64,000 bases of DNA from Zoogloea sp. (lineage in GTDB: Bacteria > Pseudomonadota > Gammaproteobacteria > Burkholderiales > Rhodocyclaceae), in assembly GCF_030157465.1 (NCBI RefSeq), contig NZ_JAOAUU010000020.1, positions 1 to 64,000 of the forward strand, read 5' to 3'. Of this stretch, positions 18,839-26,648 are shown in pieces; within the stretch, counting starts at the first letter, position 1, and each line of letters starts with the position of its first letter. The translations under genes were made by a program, and so were the position numbers. The notes under the pieces are model-generated. The model saw nothing but the letters and a program-made list of their open reading frames with translations. It made no database searches and had not been told where the DNA came from.

Positions 18839-19371
18839 GGTGCGCCCTCCGTGGCCAGCGGCAGGCTGGCGGCAAGGCACAGGGACTCGCTGGCAAGCTC
18901 CCAGCGCAGCACCGCGGGGTCGTCATCCGCAACGCGCACGGAGAGACTTACCGGGCGAGTGAGGGCCTGGCGGGCAATGTGCTGGAGCGCTTCATGGATC
19001 ATGCGGCAAAGGGTCAGGCTGAGGTCACGGGGCAGGACAAGATGAGGCGGCCGGATTTCAAGCCGGCAGCGGGCCGACTGGCGGGAGGAATCCTGCCAGC
19101 TTTTCAGCAGTTCGTGGAGCTGCGGCTGCAGCGCCTGGGCGGCCTCCTCGGGCAGCGGCGCCGGATGCAGCAGCGCGTGAAGGCTGCGGGCGATCTGCGC
19201 GCCCTGGATTTCCACATCCCGCGCGGCGGCGTGCAGATCCGGCCGGGCGGCGGTCTGGCGCAGCAGAAAGGCATTGTTGGCGCGCAGCGCGGTCAGCGCC
19301 TGGCCGATTTCCTCGTGCAAGGCAGACGTCACACGACGGCGTTCGTCGTCTTCGAAGCCGCTCATGTCCAT
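18835..19371 (-). CDS. Truncated NarX/UhpB-type histidine kinase-like protein
   Basis: A 178-residue protein with a HisKA_3 phosphoacceptor motif (ERRRVTSALHEEIGQALTAL, with His in the ALHEE position) and an N-box-like segment (LCRMIHEALQHIARQA). The HATPase G1/G2 boxes are not visible and the C-terminus ends soon after, so an autonomous ATP-binding domain is doubtful. There is no sensor or membrane domain. It is coupled to the NarL-type regulator gene and lies 13 bp after the TonB receptor. It could be a phosphotransfer or phosphatase partner rather than a full kinase. Confidence 0.75.
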   Translation of the reverse strand: MDMSGFEDDERRRVTSALHEEIGQALTALRANNAFLLRQTAARPDLHAAARDVEIQGAQIARSLHALLHPAPLPEEAAQALQPQLHELLKSWQDSSRQSARCRLEIRPPHLVLPRDLSLTLCRMIHEALQHIARQALTRPVSLSVRVADDDPAVLRWELASESLCLAASLPLATEGAP

Positions 19372-19384
19372 GCTCGCCCTCCGC

Positions 19385-21826
19385 TCACAGGCTGTAGCGC
19401 AGGCCCACCCAGAAGGTACGCGGCGCGCCCGGTGCGTAGAAGGTCGAGCCGACCTGCGGATAATCGCCTCCCACCTGCCCGAAAGGCCGTGTCACCACGC
19501 TGCCGCCGGCCGAAAAGGCCGTCGAGCCGAGTTGCGCCGCGCTTGCGTACTGGCGGTCGAACAGGTTGTTGATCTGCCCGAAAAGCTGCAGCCCGCGGCT
19601 CATGTCGTAGCGCGCACCGAGGTTCATCAGCGCGTAGCCCGCGGAGCGGCCCGGGCCCAGGTAGGTGCTGCCGTCGGCCTGGTGCTGGTTGTTCTCGTTG
19701 CCGCGGGCAAAGGCGCCGGACACCGCGATCATGTCGGCGCCCAGGGACAGCGCCGGCGTGAGGCGGTAGTCGGCCGAGGCCTTGACGAGGTGGCGCGGAA
19801 TCAGCGGAATACGGTTGCCCGGGTGGATCGCGATGCTGCCCTCTAGGCCGGCGCCGGCGCTGTTGGTGCTGTTGCCGGCCCCGCCCACGCTCTCGACCGA
19901 GCGATAGGTCGCGTCGATGAACGTGTAGTTGAGCGCCAGGCTGAGGGCCCCGATGGCGGTGCTGGCACCGGCCTCCACGCCCTGCCGGCGGGTCTTGCCG
20001 AAGTTCTTGAAATAGCCGTAGCCAAGCTGGTCATCCGCCACAAAAAGAATGTCGTCGTGGTTTTCGGCGCGGAACAGGCCCAGGTTCCAGCGGGTCACGC
20101 TGCTCGCCTGGCCGCGCAGGCCGAAGTCCCAGGTCTTGGTCACAACCTGCTTGAGCGGCGGATCGCCGGCCATGGCGTTGGGCAGCTTGCAGGGGTTGTC
20201 CGGGTTGGCGCAGCCAAGCTCGATGGCCGTGGGGGTGCGGCTGCCTTCGCTGTAACCGGCGTAGGCATTCCAGGCGCGGGACGGCGTGTAGGTAAGGCCG
20301 ACGGCCGGGTTGAAGCGCTGGAAGCGGTGATCGCCGTCGAGCGAATCGGCCCCGCCGCCGGGATTGAGCTGGTCGCGATTGCTCACCGTGCTGCGGTTAT
20401 AGCGACCGGAAAGGGTGGCGTGCCAGCGCTCGCTGAGCGACAGCGTGTCGGTGGCAAAAAGGCTCCAGGTGCGGGTGCGGCCGCCAAGGCTCACCCGTGA
20501 GTCGAGGCTGGTTTCACCGGGATCGGCGCTCTGGGAGCCATCCGCCCAGGCCGCCACCGGGGTCACGCTGCGGTCAGCATTGATGTAGCCGTACTGACCG
20601 GACTGCTGAAAGTGGATCTGGCTCTGGTCATAGCCGGCGCCGGCTATGAAGAGGTTCTTGCGCCCGGCCAGCTCGCCGGAAAAACTCGCCTGGCCGGAAA
20701 AGCCCAGGTTTTCCTGGCTGCTGCGGCTGCGGTTGATGAGGCCGGTGCACTTCTCGTTGGGCTGGTCGGCCGCCAGGGCGTTGGCGATGCAGGCCGCCGA
20801 CGGAAACGGCGTGCCGGCAGCGGTTTCGCCGGGCAGGTAAACGTTCTGTTCGAGCGAAGCCTCGTTCAGGTCGCCGTTGTGGGTGGCCGTGTTGATCTTG
20901 CGATAATAGATGTTGCCGGAAATCATCAGCGCGTCGCTCAGGCTGTGCTTGCCGGTGAGGTTCACAAAAAGCGAGCGGTTCTGCGTGATGTCCGGCTGGG
21001 TATAGATGCTGCTGTAGTCGCGGGCCAGCAGACGGCGTTCCTGAAGGCCGTTGCCATTGAGCCTGTTGTCGGCGTAGGCCAGCGTCAGGTCCAGGTCGGT
21101 GCGGGCGTCCTGCCAGCCCAGCTTGCCAAAAAACTGGCGCACGTCAGAGGGCGAGTTGGTGCGCCAGCCGCTGTCACGAAACAGGTTGCCGGCCACGAAC
21201 CATTCCAGCCCCTTGTCGTTGAAACCGCCGTGCTCCAGTTCCAGCGAGCGGCGGCTGTTAGAGCCCCCCGTCACCTGCACCGAACTCCCCGGATGGCTGC
21301 GCCCCTCCTTGGTCTGGATGGCCAGCGCGCCGCCCAGGGTGTTGAGACCGAACAGCGGGTTGGAGCCGGGCATCAGGTTCATCGAGGCGATCGCCGCCTT
21401 CGGAATCAGATCCCAGCTCACCACGTCGCCAAACGGCTGGTTGATGCGCACGCCGTCGAAATACACCGACAGGCCCTGGGGCGTGCCCAGCAGCGGCGAG
21501 GCCGTGTAGCCGCGGTAATTCACGTCCATCTGGAAAGGGTTGCCCTGCACCTCGTTCACATGCACGCCACCCAGCCGGCGGTTCATGAAGGCCGACACAT
21601 CCAGCGCGCCGCTGCCATCGATATCCCCGGCCGTGGCCGACTGCACCGGTGCGGCAATCTGCCCAAGGGGCAGCTCCAGCCCCGGCAACGGCGTCTGGCC
21701 GATCACCGTGACCGTCGGAGCGACGGTTGCAGGCTCGTCGACAGCTTGCGCAGGCAGCGCAAAACACAGGGCAAGCGCCGAAACCAGCGGGTGAAGGGGC
21801 GGCAGCGGACGGGTTGGGTGCAGCAT
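19385..21826 (-). CDS. TonB-dependent outer membrane receptor
   Basis: An 813-residue receptor. I start it at the ATG at 21826 (MLHPTRPLPPLHPLVSALAL), which gives a Sec signal peptide ending at PAQA. A plug domain (about 45-170, NYRGYTASPLLGTPQGLSVY) and a 22-strand barrel follow, ending in an aromatic C-terminal residue pattern (FWVGLRYSL) recognised by the Bam machinery. The substrate is unknown. A kinase-like protein and a NarL-type regulator are encoded immediately downstream, and a tonB gene lies beyond the prophage, so before phage insertion these were near neighbours. Confidence 0.92.
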   Translation of the reverse strand: MLHPTRPLPPLHPLVSALALCFALPAQAVDEPATVAPTVTVIGQTPLPGLELPLGQIAAPVQSATAGDIDGSGALDVSAFMNRRLGGVHVNEVQGNPFQMDVNYRGYTASPLLGTPQGLSVYFDGVRINQPFGDVVSWDLIPKAAIASMNLMPGSNPLFGLNTLGGALAIQTKEGRSHPGSSVQVTGGSNSRRSLELEHGGFNDKGLEWFVAGNLFRDSGWRTNSPSDVRQFFGKLGWQDARTDLDLTLAYADNRLNGNGLQERRLLARDYSSIYTQPDITQNRSLFVNLTGKHSLSDALMISGNIYYRKINTATHNGDLNEASLEQNVYLPGETAAGTPFPSAACIANALAADQPNEKCTGLINRSRSSQENLGFSGQASFSGELAGRKNLFIAGAGYDQSQIHFQQSGQYGYINADRSVTPVAAWADGSQSADPGETSLDSRVSLGGRTRTWSLFATDTLSLSERWHATLSGRYNRSTVSNRDQLNPGGGADSLDGDHRFQRFNPAVGLTYTPSRAWNAYAGYSEGSRTPTAIELGCANPDNPCKLPNAMAGDPPLKQVVTKTWDFGLRGQASSVTRWNLGLFRAENHDDILFVADDQLGYGYFKNFGKTRRQGVEAGASTAIGALSLALNYTFIDATYRSVESVGGAGNSTNSAGAGLEGSIAIHPGNRIPLIPRHLVKASADYRLTPALSLGADMIAVSGAFARGNENNQHQADGSTYLGPGRSAGYALMNLGARYDMSRGLQLFGQINNLFDRQYASAAQLGSTAFSAGGSVVTRPFGQVGGDYPQVGSTFYAPGAPRTFWVGLRYSL

Positions 21827-21997
21827 GATCGAAGTCTCCGTTATCGTATTTTTTGCAGAGACTACCGGCGCGCTGCCCGGCACACCATGGGAGAAACTCC
21901 CGACCCGCAACGGGCGCAGCGGCTTGGTCCCTTCCGGGCTCGCCCGGTATGATCGACGCCCCTTCCCCTTCCCGCTCCGCCGACCGGACGAAACGCC
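21827..21997 (-). promoter_or_regulatory. GC-rich structured leader of the TonB receptor gene (also the TPR gene promoter region)
   Basis: The 171-bp divergent gap contains a perfect palindrome CCGGGC-TC-GCCCGG (21934-21947) and a hairpin GGGAG-AAA-CTCCC (21889-21901), both in the 5' leader of the receptor mRNA. I tested by eye for TPP and cobalamin (B12 box) riboswitch signatures and found none. Function not assigned. Confidence 0.35.
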
Positions 21998-22951
21998 ATG
22001 CACGCCATCATCGAGCCCACCGCCACCGACCTCTACTGCCACCTCGACGGCGCCCCCGACGAACTGCGCCTCGACAGCGCCGACGCCCTGGGCCGCCTGC
22101 AGGCCTGGACCGTGCGCTGCCGGGAGGCCGCCCGTGCCAACAACGACGACGCGCTGCTCGCCATCGGCCGCGAAATCTTCGCCTGGCTCAACATCCCGAC
22201 CTGGATCAGCACCTGGGCCCGCAGCGAAGGCCCGCAGCGCCTCGAGATTCGTGCCGCCAACCCGGACGAACCCCTCGCCGCCGCCCTCCTCGCCTGCCCG
22301 TGGGAACTCCTCGCCGACGTGCAGGGCTTCATCGCCGCCGATCCGGCGCGTCCCTTCGAGATTGTCCGCGTACGCGGCGAAGCCTCGGCCGAAGACATCG
22401 AAGCGGCCACCGGCGCCGTTGCCCGACGTGGCTTTGCCGAAAACCTGCTGGCCGAAAACAAGCTCGACGAAGCCCTCGAAATCCTGGGCAAGGAAGTGCT
22501 GACCGTGTTCGAGCGCCTCGACGACAACCGCGAAAAAGCCATCACCCAGGGCCGCATCGCCGACGTCTTGTTTGCCCAGGGCAAGCTCGACGAAGCCATG
22601 GCCATGCAAACCGAGCGCCTGCCGGCCGTCACCGCCCTGGGCGATCACGAAGGCCTGGCCCACATCCGCTACTCCATGGCCAACATCCGCCTCGCCCGCG
22701 GCGAACACGAAAGCGGCAACCTGCAGCAGATCTACGAAGAGCTCGCCGAAGCTTTCCACCTGAGCTGCCAGTACGGCCAGCCCGACGCCATCGGCGGCAT
22801 CGGCCTGCTGCTTGTCCAGGTGCTTGCCATGGGCGGCCTGCGCGACGAAGCCCTCGAAACCCTCAACACCGCCGAAGACGCCTTCACCACCCTGCGCGAC
22901 CTCGACGGCATCGGCCAGGTGCGCGAACTGCGCGAAGCGCTGGGGGCCTGA
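21998..22951 (+). CDS. TPR-repeat protein with CHAT-like N-terminal segment
   Basis: A 317-residue soluble protein. Residues about 90-125 (ALLACPWELLAD followed by RPFEIVRVRGE) resemble the start of CHAT caspase-like domains, but no His/Cys protease core follows. From about 140 there are four or five TPR units (NLLAENKLDEALEILGKE, DVLFAQGKLDEAMAMQTERL and others). It looks like a repeat-based interaction protein, perhaps derived from a CHAT-TPR protein. It is divergent from the TonB receptor and ends in a strong terminator. Confidence 0.75.
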   Translation: MHAIIEPTATDLYCHLDGAPDELRLDSADALGRLQAWTVRCREAARANNDDALLAIGREIFAWLNIPTWISTWARSEGPQRLEIRAANPDEPLAAALLACPWELLADVQGFIAADPARPFEIVRVRGEASAEDIEAATGAVARRGFAENLLAENKLDEALEILGKEVLTVFERLDDNREKAITQGRIADVLFAQGKLDEAMAMQTERLPAVTALGDHEGLAHIRYSMANIRLARGEHESGNLQQIYEELAEAFHLSCQYGQPDAIGGIGLLLVQVLAMGGLRDEALETLNTAEDAFTTLRDLDGIGQVRELREALGA

Positions 22952-22960
22952 GCTGACGAC

Positions 22961-22997
22961 AAACCCGCAACAATCCGGCATGGCTTGTTGCGGGTTT
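22961..22997 (+). terminator. Rho-independent terminator
   Basis: A perfect 13-bp stem AAACCCGCAACAA / TTGTTGCGGGTTT with an 11-nt loop ends in TTTT, 10 bp after the TPR gene stop. Confidence 0.9.
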
Positions 22998-23163
22998 TGA
23001 AACGACACGGCAGTTTCTGCACGGGCCAGCGTCCAGCGTATTGGCCCGCAGTTGTCCTTGCGAAATTCCCCGGTCGGGCTGGGCTGAAACCACGGCCTTT
23101 TTTCTTGGCCATGCCACCGTGGAATCTTTGTGGCGGCTGCAGGTGCGTTCTGTACCTTTGTAG

Positions 23164-23241
23164 GGGCGACTTCAGTCGCCCTCAGCCGGCAAAATCAGGG
23201 TAAATCCCGGGTTCGGCCTCCGCGGGCGACTGGAGTCGCCC
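23164..23241. repeat. Pair of REP-like palindromes
   Basis: Two palindromes with identical 8-bp arms GGGCGACT..AGTCGCCC at 23164-23181 (centre TC) and 23224-23241 (centre GG) lie 42 bp apart. They resemble the extragenic palindromes common in Pseudomonas and betaproteobacteria. They are host DNA just outside the prophage; the surrounding 22998-23305 stretch holds no gene that I can support. Confidence 0.7.
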
Positions 23242-23305
23242 CCGCATGGCGCCTGGATCGCACAGGGTGCATCGTCGGGTCGATGCATTTCCACAGACAA
23301 CGATA

Positions 23306-23311
23306 ACAGAG
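23306..23311. repeat. Left target-site duplication of the prophage
   Basis: acagag directly precedes the TGAAG terminus; the identical hexamer follows the CTTCA terminus at 63578-63583. Confidence 0.8.
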
Positions 23312-23353
23312 TGAAGGTAGACGAGATAAGTCACCGGGGAATCCTGAGATAAA
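23312..23353. repeat. Left end with transposase-binding-like subrepeats
   Basis: TGAAG-N5-CGAGATAAGTCA at the tip is followed by a second copy TGAGATAAATCC about 20 bp further in. The right end, read inward, gives TGAAG-N5-CGCGATAAATCA and then GCGCGATAAGTGG. The shared GATAART cores at matching spacing are what Mu-family transposases bind. Confidence 0.75.
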
Positions 23354-23384
23354 TCCGGGATGACGCTGGATGAGGCGGGACCAA

Positions 23385-23454
23385 GTGGGATCGAATCTGA
23401 AAGGCTGTTTAGCGGGGTAAAACCGCGCGGCGATGCGATTCGATCCACTTTCAG
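23385..23454. other. Interleaved complementary arms downstream of dam
   Basis: Arm A (23385-23397, gtgggatcgaatc) is complementary to A' (23437-23448) and arm B (23397-23403, ctgaaag) to B' (23448-23454). The order A-B-A'-B' means the two stems interleave, as in a pseudoknot or two alternative folds. A short hairpin GCGG..CCGC is nested inside. It lies just 3' of the early operon and may be its terminator. Confidence 0.45.
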
Positions 23455-23464
23455 GGCAGGATTC

Positions 23465-24256
23465 TCACCAGCTTCGGATGATCAGCTCACCGGGTGACTT
23501 CGATGATCTTCCAGGGCCACCAACCGTATAGTTCAGGTCGACGCGGTCCATTGTGAGGCCGTCGAAGGCGCGACGCATCTCGGGAATGTCGTTCACCGAG
23601 ATCACCATCCGGCCCTTGATCGCGCGGGCCAGTTCGGCCAGCCGGTCATACTCATCAAGGCCGAATCCAACGCCGTAGCCTTCAGTTCCCCAGTACGGCG
23701 GGTCGCAGTAGAACAGGGTATGTGGCCGGTCGTAGCGGGCCACGCATTCGGCCCATCCAAGGTGTTCGATAGTGCAGCGGGAAAGACGCAGGTGGGCTGC
23801 CGAAAGATCCTCCTCGAGGCGCAGCAGGTTGAGCCTCACACGGGTCGTTGTTCCGGTACCGAATGTCCGGCCGTCGACCTTTCCCCCAAAGCCCAGCTTC
23901 TGCAAATAGAAGAACCGCGCGGCACGCTGAATATCCGTCAGCGTTTCGCCCGGTGTGGCGTTCATCCACATCCAGATTTCTCGGCTGACCAGAGCCCAGC
24001 GAAACTGCCGCACGAATTCGTCGAGGTGGTGCTGCACGACCCGATAGAGGTTCACCAGGTCGCCGTTTATGTCGTTCAAGACCTCGGCCTTCACCGGCGG
24101 CTTGAGAAAGAACAGTGCCGCTGCGCCGCAGAAGGGCTCAACGTAGCACTGGTGCTCCGGGAACAGGGGCAGCAGGTGCTTGGCCAGGCGGCGTTTGCCG
24201 CCGATCCACGGAATGATCGGGCGGGCTTGAGTCGGATTTTCAAAGATTGGTGCCAT
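23465..24256 (-). CDS. Dam-type N6-adenine DNA methyltransferase
   Basis: A 263-residue class D12 enzyme. The SAM-binding N-terminus PWIGGKRRLAKHLLPLFP with VEPFCGAAALFF (motif I) and the catalytic DPPY motif (YCDPPYWG, about residue 185) are present. It is the last gene of the early operon and its start overlaps com by 17 bp. In Mu the corresponding com partner is mom, a different DNA modification enzyme. Here a methylase occupies that slot, presumably to protect phage DNA from host restriction. Confidence 0.92.
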   Translation of the reverse strand: MAPIFENPTQARPIIPWIGGKRRLAKHLLPLFPEHQCYVEPFCGAAALFFLKPPVKAEVLNDINGDLVNLYRVVQHHLDEFVRQFRWALVSREIWMWMNATPGETLTDIQRAARFFYLQKLGFGGKVDGRTFGTGTTTRVRLNLLRLEEDLSAAHLRLSRCTIEHLGWAECVARYDRPHTLFYCDPPYWGTEGYGVGFGLDEYDRLAELARAIKGRMVISVNDIPEMRRAFDGLTMDRVDLNYTVGGPGRSSKSPGELIIRSW

Positions 24257-24416
24257 GTGAAGCCTCTTGTGTGTCGGGCGCTCGGGGCGCGCACTTGGGA
24301 GGCTCGATGGCCTTCAGCTGGTTCAAGGTGCCACAGCGTGGGCACTTGATGTTGAGGCGGGTGTATTCCCCCTCCCCAAGTTTTCGGTTGCACTTACCGC
24401 ATCGAATCGTTTCCAT
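24240..24416 (-). CDS. com: Com-like zinc-finger translational regulator
   Basis: A short 58-residue gene starting at the ATG at 24416. It begins METIRCGKCNRKLGEG and has a four-cysteine zinc knuckle: C6, C9, C25 and C28 (CGKC..CPRC). Size and motif match Mu Com, which binds the mom mRNA to expose its start codon. The stop lies inside the dam start region (17-bp overlap), so a com-to-dam translational switch like com-mom is likely. Confidence 0.88.
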   Translation of the reverse strand: METIRCGKCNRKLGEGEYTRLNIKCPRCGTLNQLKAIEPPKCAPRAPDTQEASHGTNL

Positions 24417-24440
24417 TTTTTATGCCTTTGCGATAGCCTC

Positions 24441-24467
24441 GCACCGCCGTCGCGACGGTGGCGGTGC
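24441..24467. promoter_or_regulatory. Large inverted repeat between mor and com
   Basis: The outer arms GCACCGCC and GGCGGTGC enclose a perfect palindrome CCGTCGCGACGG (24447-24458). On the minus strand this lies 25 bp before the com start with no T tract after it. It could be a terminator for mor-gemA read-through or a control structure for com-dam expression. Confidence 0.45.
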
Positions 24468-24559
24468 CCTGGCTGAAAGCAGGCTGTCTCTGCTGGAAGT
24501 GGCCGGACGGGTGCGTCAACACCCGGTTCGGTCGCACCGTCTCTCTTTCCATCGCTTGA

Positions 24560-24982
24560 TCAGAGCAGGGAGAGTTGGGCCGCGTTAGCCGGCGGCGGAG
24601 TGATCGGGGTGTTGAGGACGCCCTCTATGCGGCGGTACGAGAGGCGGTACTTCAGCGCGAGGTCGAGGACCGTGACGCCGGTGCCGTAGTCGGCGATGAT
24701 CTGACGGTCGCGGGCGCGGAGGATGGCTTTCTTGCAGCTCGGGACGTACAGGCCGCGGTCGTCGCCGTAGTTCCGGACCAGGATCAACGTTGCCTCGTAG
24801 CCGACGATCTCGACCAGCTGGGCGAAGCGTGCGGCGCCGTCGGGGTTGTTGTTCTCCCCGCGGGGCACGGGGAAGCGGATGCCGGGCATGGCCTGGATGA
24901 GGGCCACGGTCGCCGGCAGCCCGATCTGGGTGATCAGGTCGCGGGCGGATTGGGGCAGATCATCCAGGCACACGTCCATCAT
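24560..24982 (-). CDS. mor: Mor-type middle-operon transcription activator
   Basis: A 140-residue protein with the Mor/C family C-terminal HTH: GDDRGLYVPSCKKAILRARD, then IADYGTGVTVLDLALKYRLS and a recognition-helix segment YRRIEGVL. In Mu, Mor activates the middle promoter to switch on the late activator C. No second Mor/C paralogue is visible here, so this protein may drive the late genes directly. It overlaps gemA by 4 bp. Confidence 0.92.
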   Translation of the reverse strand: MMDVCLDDLPQSARDLITQIGLPATVALIQAMPGIRFPVPRGENNNPDGAARFAQLVEIVGYEATLILVRNYGDDRGLYVPSCKKAILRARDRQIIADYGTGVTVLDLALKYRLSYRRIEGVLNTPITPPPANAAQLSLL

Positions 24983-25593
24983 TGACTCCGTGCGGCGTCA
25001 GCGGTTTTGAGGGTTTCCCATGCGGCAAGCAGCGCGTCGAAGCCGTCCGGCTTGCGCTTCGGCGCCACGCTCCGGGCGAGGTCGCGCACCGAGGCCCACC
25101 GCATGGGCGCCCCAGCTGCGGCGAGGGTCTCCATCCGCGCCTGGATGGCAGCCGGGAGCTTGCGGGCAGCCCAGGCCTTGAGGCCCTCGATCACCGGCAT
25201 CATGCTCCCTACCCAGCGCAGGTCATCGACCCCAGCGATCCTCAGCACATAGCTGTTGAGCGCGGCTTCAGATGGGTCGCGAACAGCACCGATCTCGACC
25301 AGCAGCAGCCACACGGCCCTGGCCTTGCTGCCTTCGTCGGAAGTGTCGAGGGGGCGCCGCTCCGGCTTCGGTTTCGCCGCCGCCGGCTTGCGGGGTTTGA
25401 AGCCGAGCCGCTTGAGTTCGTCGATCACGCGGTCGAGCTGCAGGGTCGTGCAGTCCGAGCAGCTCGACTTGCCCTTCACGGCGCGGCCGACGGCCTCACG
25501 GTAGGCGTCGTCGGAGAGATCCAGCTCCCGCTTGGCGACCTGGATCATCCGGATCTTGCTGGCGCGGATGCGTTCGAGAGGGACGGAGGGCAT
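24979..25593 (-). CDS. gemA: GemA-like regulatory protein (DUF1018)
   Basis: A 204-residue protein. The N-terminal half carries the DUF1018 pattern: KIRMIQVAKRELDLSDDAYR, a GKSSCSDCTTLQLDRVIDEL segment and LKRLGFKP. Mu GemA (gp16) modulates host gene expression and supercoiling early in infection. The C-terminal half (WVGSMMPVIEGLKAW and onward) is a helical domain common in longer GemA homologues. Confidence 0.88.
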   Translation of the reverse strand: MPSVPLERIRASKIRMIQVAKRELDLSDDAYREAVGRAVKGKSSCSDCTTLQLDRVIDELKRLGFKPRKPAAAKPKPERRPLDTSDEGSKARAVWLLLVEIGAVRDPSEAALNSYVLRIAGVDDLRWVGSMMPVIEGLKAWAARKLPAAIQARMETLAAAGAPMRWASVRDLARSVAPKRKPDGFDALLAAWETLKTADAARSQ

Positions 25594-25595
25594 GG

Positions 25596-25787
25596 TCAGG
25601 CGTCCTCCCCGTCGTCGTACAGCTTCCGCCCGGTCGCTTCAAGCATGTCGCCTGCCACCTCAAGGACCTCCATGTTCATCTGGTCGACCTCATTCCATTC
25701 GACGGCCATCTCGTTGAGCTTGCGGGCCATGGTCTTGAGGCGCCGCCGGTGGCCAGCGGCAATCTGTTTGGGGGTGCGTTCGGGCAT
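25596..25787 (-). CDS. Small phage early protein, unknown function
   Basis: A 63-residue, mostly helical acidic/basic protein (KTMARKLNEMAVEWNEVDQM). Spacing of 2 bp to neighbours on both sides supports it as a real member of the early operon. No domain recognised. Confidence 0.7.
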   Translation of the reverse strand: MPERTPKQIAAGHRRRLKTMARKLNEMAVEWNEVDQMNMEVLEVAGDMLEATGRKLYDDGEDA

Positions 25788-25789
25788 GG

Positions 25790-26020
25790 TCAGCCCCTCC
25801 CTTTCACGGTTTCAAACTGGGTAGCGCCGTCGCGGAGCGTGGCCAGGGTGTTGCCCTGTTCATCCACGATCTTGAAGTGGGTGCGGCGGTCGGAGTGGTA
25901 GTGCAGCGTGCTGCAGCTGGCGTCCAGGTCGGCACGCAGCTGCGGGCTGTCGTCGAAGCGGCCGAGGACAGCCCAGCTGCCGCTGGCGTTGCTCATGAGG
26001 GTGATGCGTGCGAGGCCCAT
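25790..26020 (-). CDS. Small phage early protein, unknown function
   Basis: A 76-residue protein (MGLARITLMSNASGSWAVLG, ending FETVKGRG). The start at 26020 leaves a 1-bp gap to the DUF3164 gene. It looks like a small beta-rich fold. No function assigned. Confidence 0.7.
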   Translation of the reverse strand: MGLARITLMSNASGSWAVLGRFDDSPQLRADLDASCSTLHYHSDRRTHFKIVDEQGNTLATLRDGATQFETVKGRG

Positions 26021-26021
26021 G

Positions 26022-26648
26022 TCACACCGCCGCCAGGTCGAGGGGGATGGCTTGCCACTGCCCCGACTGACCAACGCGCTTGTAGAAGCGCACGTACACC
26101 GCCGTGCCGCTGGCCTGGATGCTGTCGCGAATGGCCTGCATGGCGTTCGTCCATTCGGCGTCGTCGATTTCGAGGCGCAGCAGCTCGAGCACGGCGGCGG
26201 TTTTCAGTTGGCCTTTGCTATCGGTACGAAATGCGCGGTCGATGAGGACGCGAATATTTGCGTTGGCGCCCTCGCTCCAGCGGTGGATGCAGCGGTTGAT
26301 CAGTTCTTTGGCCGCTTCGATCTGCTCCGTGAAGATGATCCGCTCGGCGTAGGCCCGCAGGATCTTGTAGTCGCCGTCGTAGGTGGTGATCTGCACGTTG
26401 CCCTTCTCGCCGCCCATCTGTACTTCGTACTGTGCGGCGCTGATGCTCACCAGCTCTGCAATGCTCGCCAGGGCTAGTTTTTTGAGTGCGGCCAGCTGGG
26501 CGTGTGCAGCAAGCGCGGATTCGACCAGGCTGCGGGCAACGCCGTCGCGCAGCTTGTCGTGGGCACTGACCTGGGCTTCGGGCACGAGGTGGCCGGCGGC
26601 GTTGCGCCAGTAGCCCTCGGGAGTGGCGGTTTGGGAGTTTTCAGCCAT
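26022..26648 (-). CDS. DUF3164 family phage protein
   Basis: A 208-residue protein with the DUF3164 signature: EGYWRNAAGHLVPEAQV, ITTYDGDYKILRAYAERI, AAKELINRCIHRWSEGAN and AFRTDSKGQL. DUF3164 proteins are found almost only in Mu-like phages and their role is unknown. Start at the ATG at 26648. Confidence 0.9.
   Translation of the reverse strand: MAENSQTATPEGYWRNAAGHLVPEAQVSAHDKLRDGVARSLVESALAAHAQLAALKKLALASIAELVSISAAQYEVQMGGEKGNVQITTYDGDYKILRAYAERIIFTEQIEAAKELINRCIHRWSEGANANIRVLIDRAFRTDSKGQLKTAAVLELLRLEIDDAEWTNAMQAIRDSIQASGTAVYVRFYKRVGQSGQWQAIPLDLAAV

Noticed and set aside
16863-18932. 689-codon minus-strand frame across lplT
   Set aside because: Antisense shadow of lplT and out-of-frame shadow of the NarL-type regulator gene.
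21827-23008. N-terminal extension of the TonB receptor frame by 394 codons
   Set aside because: It would run antisense through the whole TPR gene; the signal peptide fixes the start at 21826.
23465-24256. Identification as Mom
   Set aside because: DPPY and the D12-type SAM-binding motif show a DNA adenine methyltransferase, not the Mom acetamidoadenine enzyme.
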